Assembly: GCA_029858465.1 (NCBI GenBank)
Contig: JAOUEZ010000085.1
Span: forward strand, 1-5,932
Direction of reading: 5' to 3'
DNA: 5,932 nt
Origin: Thermoplasmata archaeon
Lineage (GTDB): Archaea; Thermoplasmatota; Thermoplasmata; UBA10834; DTMW01
Below the pieces are notes generated by a model. That model made no database searches and was not told the DNA's origin. It saw only the letters and a list, made by a program, of their open reading frames with translations. The position numbers and the translations under genes are program-made. Positions 5,227-5,932 of the stretch are shown here, piece by piece (positions within the stretch are counted from its first letter, which is position 1; every line of letters starts with the position of its first letter).

Positions 5227-5932
5227 TCATTTGTTATCTGATGATGATTCTTGAAGATCCGTTGCAGTATTCGGCTCATCCAATTTTATTATCTCATCGG
5301 TCTCTATTGTGACATCTTCTTTTATCTCAGCCGCGTCAATCGACTCAGTGTCATCAACCTTCTTGAAGTCTGAATCTCTCTGTTTCTTAATCTCTTCCTT
5401 TCCGAGATAATTGAAGGCCAGCCACCAAAATATTGCGACCCAGAAAATGAATATGATCTCTCCGATGTATTTGTGCGTCCAGAGAAGAGTGAACGGCTCA
5501 GGATCCAATCCGTATCCGATTCCGTTGTAATACCCAGCGATTATTATTATCGTCATTCTCAGCAGATTTGCTAGATAAGTGAAAGCGATCCCTACAATCA
5601 ACAGAATGCCGATTCTCCTAGTGAATGATGAAAATTCTGACAGAATGAAAGCGATATATGCAGAAAGGAAAATGCCCAAGGAATATATGCCGGCGCAGGA
5701 TGCGGCTATTCCTACTGAGCCGATAGATCCGTTGGCCATAATGAATTCTATATAAGGTCCTTCCACCGTGTTCTCGATGCCCAATATTGTGAGGATCCCT
5801 CCGAGCGGCCTCGCTAGAAGGACATTGACTATCTCTCCTTGCACCTCTATTCCTTGTTCTCCGGCACTGAGCAGTGTGTCGATCCAAAGTGGCAATACAA
5901 GTATGATGATGAGAAATCCCAAGAAAAGTATG
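5227..5932 (-). CDS. Archaeosortase/exosortase family transpeptidase, N-terminus cut by window edge
   Basis: The frame is open to the right edge. The first possible start inside the window is a TTG at 5922 with no ribosome site, and codons upstream of it stay hydrophobic (I-L-F), so the gene almost certainly begins outside. Numbering from that TTG, the catalytic triad of the family is present: Cys76 in A-S-C-A-G-I-Y-S, Arg122 in A-N-L-L-R-M and His150 in W-T-H-K-Y-I-G. Hydrophobic segments lie at about 2-19, 66-94, 104-131 and 153-172. Family enzymes typically have several more membrane helices before the Cys, consistent with truncation. Archaeosortases cut C-terminal sorting signals of exported surface proteins and transfer them to a lipid. 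After the last helix comes a 57-residue hydrophilic, mostly acidic tail (175-231, ending S-S-S-D-N-K), unusual for the family and probably cytoplasmic. The neighbouring GT2 gene suggests a shared cell-surface role. Confidence 0.88.
   Translation of the reverse strand, partial: ILFLGFLIIILVLPLWIDTLLSAGEQGIEVQGEIVNVLLARPLGGILTILGIENTVEGPYIEFIMANGSIGSVGIAASCAGIYSLGIFLSAYIAFILSEFSSFTRRIGILLIVGIAFTYLANLLRMTIIIIAGYYNGIGYGLDPEPFTLLWTHKYIGEIIFIFWVAIFWWLAFNYLGKEEIKKQRDSDFKKVDDTESIDAAEIKEDVTIETDEIIKLDEPNTATDLQESSSDNK

Noticed and set aside
5920..5922. TTG as the archaeosortase start codon
   Set aside because: The frame stays open and hydrophobic to the window edge, no ribosome site precedes it, and the family expects more membrane helices before the catalytic Cys.
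1..5932. tRNA, rRNA, CRISPR array, insertion sequence or attachment site
   Set aside because: No cloverleaf, spaced direct repeats, transposase-like frame or terminal inverted repeats were seen by eye on either strand.

Overview
This window looks like archaeal chromosomal DNA. The evidence is TATA boxes about 26 nt upstream of inferred transcription starts, one apparently leaderless operon, GGTGA/GGAGGTG ribosome sites, an archaeal-type Lrp/AsnC regulator, a family-B DNA polymerase of the PolB2 (Dpo2) type and an archaeosortase. A euryarchaeal or Thermoplasmatota-like lineage fits the moderately GC-rich coding and AGG/ATA codon use, but the lineage is an inference.

Layout. Positions 3-164 (+) hold the end of a cupredoxin-like protein whose copper-ligand loop has lost its ligands. 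It converges on an Lrp/AsnC regulator (176-634, -). A 192-nt AT-rich divergent control region (635-826) carries promoters in both directions and a widely spaced inverted repeat. A small 44-residue ORF (827-961, +) follows, and its end overlaps the end of the polymerase gene.

The centre (939-3695, -) is a tightly overlapping three-gene operon. In transcription order it encodes a RecA-fold protein without a P-loop (177 aa), a 78-aa helical protein and a 666-aa PolB2-type polymerase with degraded exonuclease and polymerase motifs. The RecA-like protein ends in a C-terminal sequence that fits a PCNA-binding PIP box. The architecture (degenerate RecA-like factor, small partner, atypical polymerase, probable clamp tether) resembles in outline the bacterial ImuA/ImuB/DnaE2 mutasome. 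I read it as a probable archaeal DNA-damage tolerance or mutagenesis cassette. This is the most interesting part of the window.

The right end (3786-5932, -) is visibly richer in A+T. It encodes a membrane GT2 glycosyltransferase of the processive type and an archaeosortase that runs off the window edge and has an unusual acidic cytoplasmic tail. Together they suggest cell-surface polysaccharide or surface-protein processing, functionally separate from the repair cassette.
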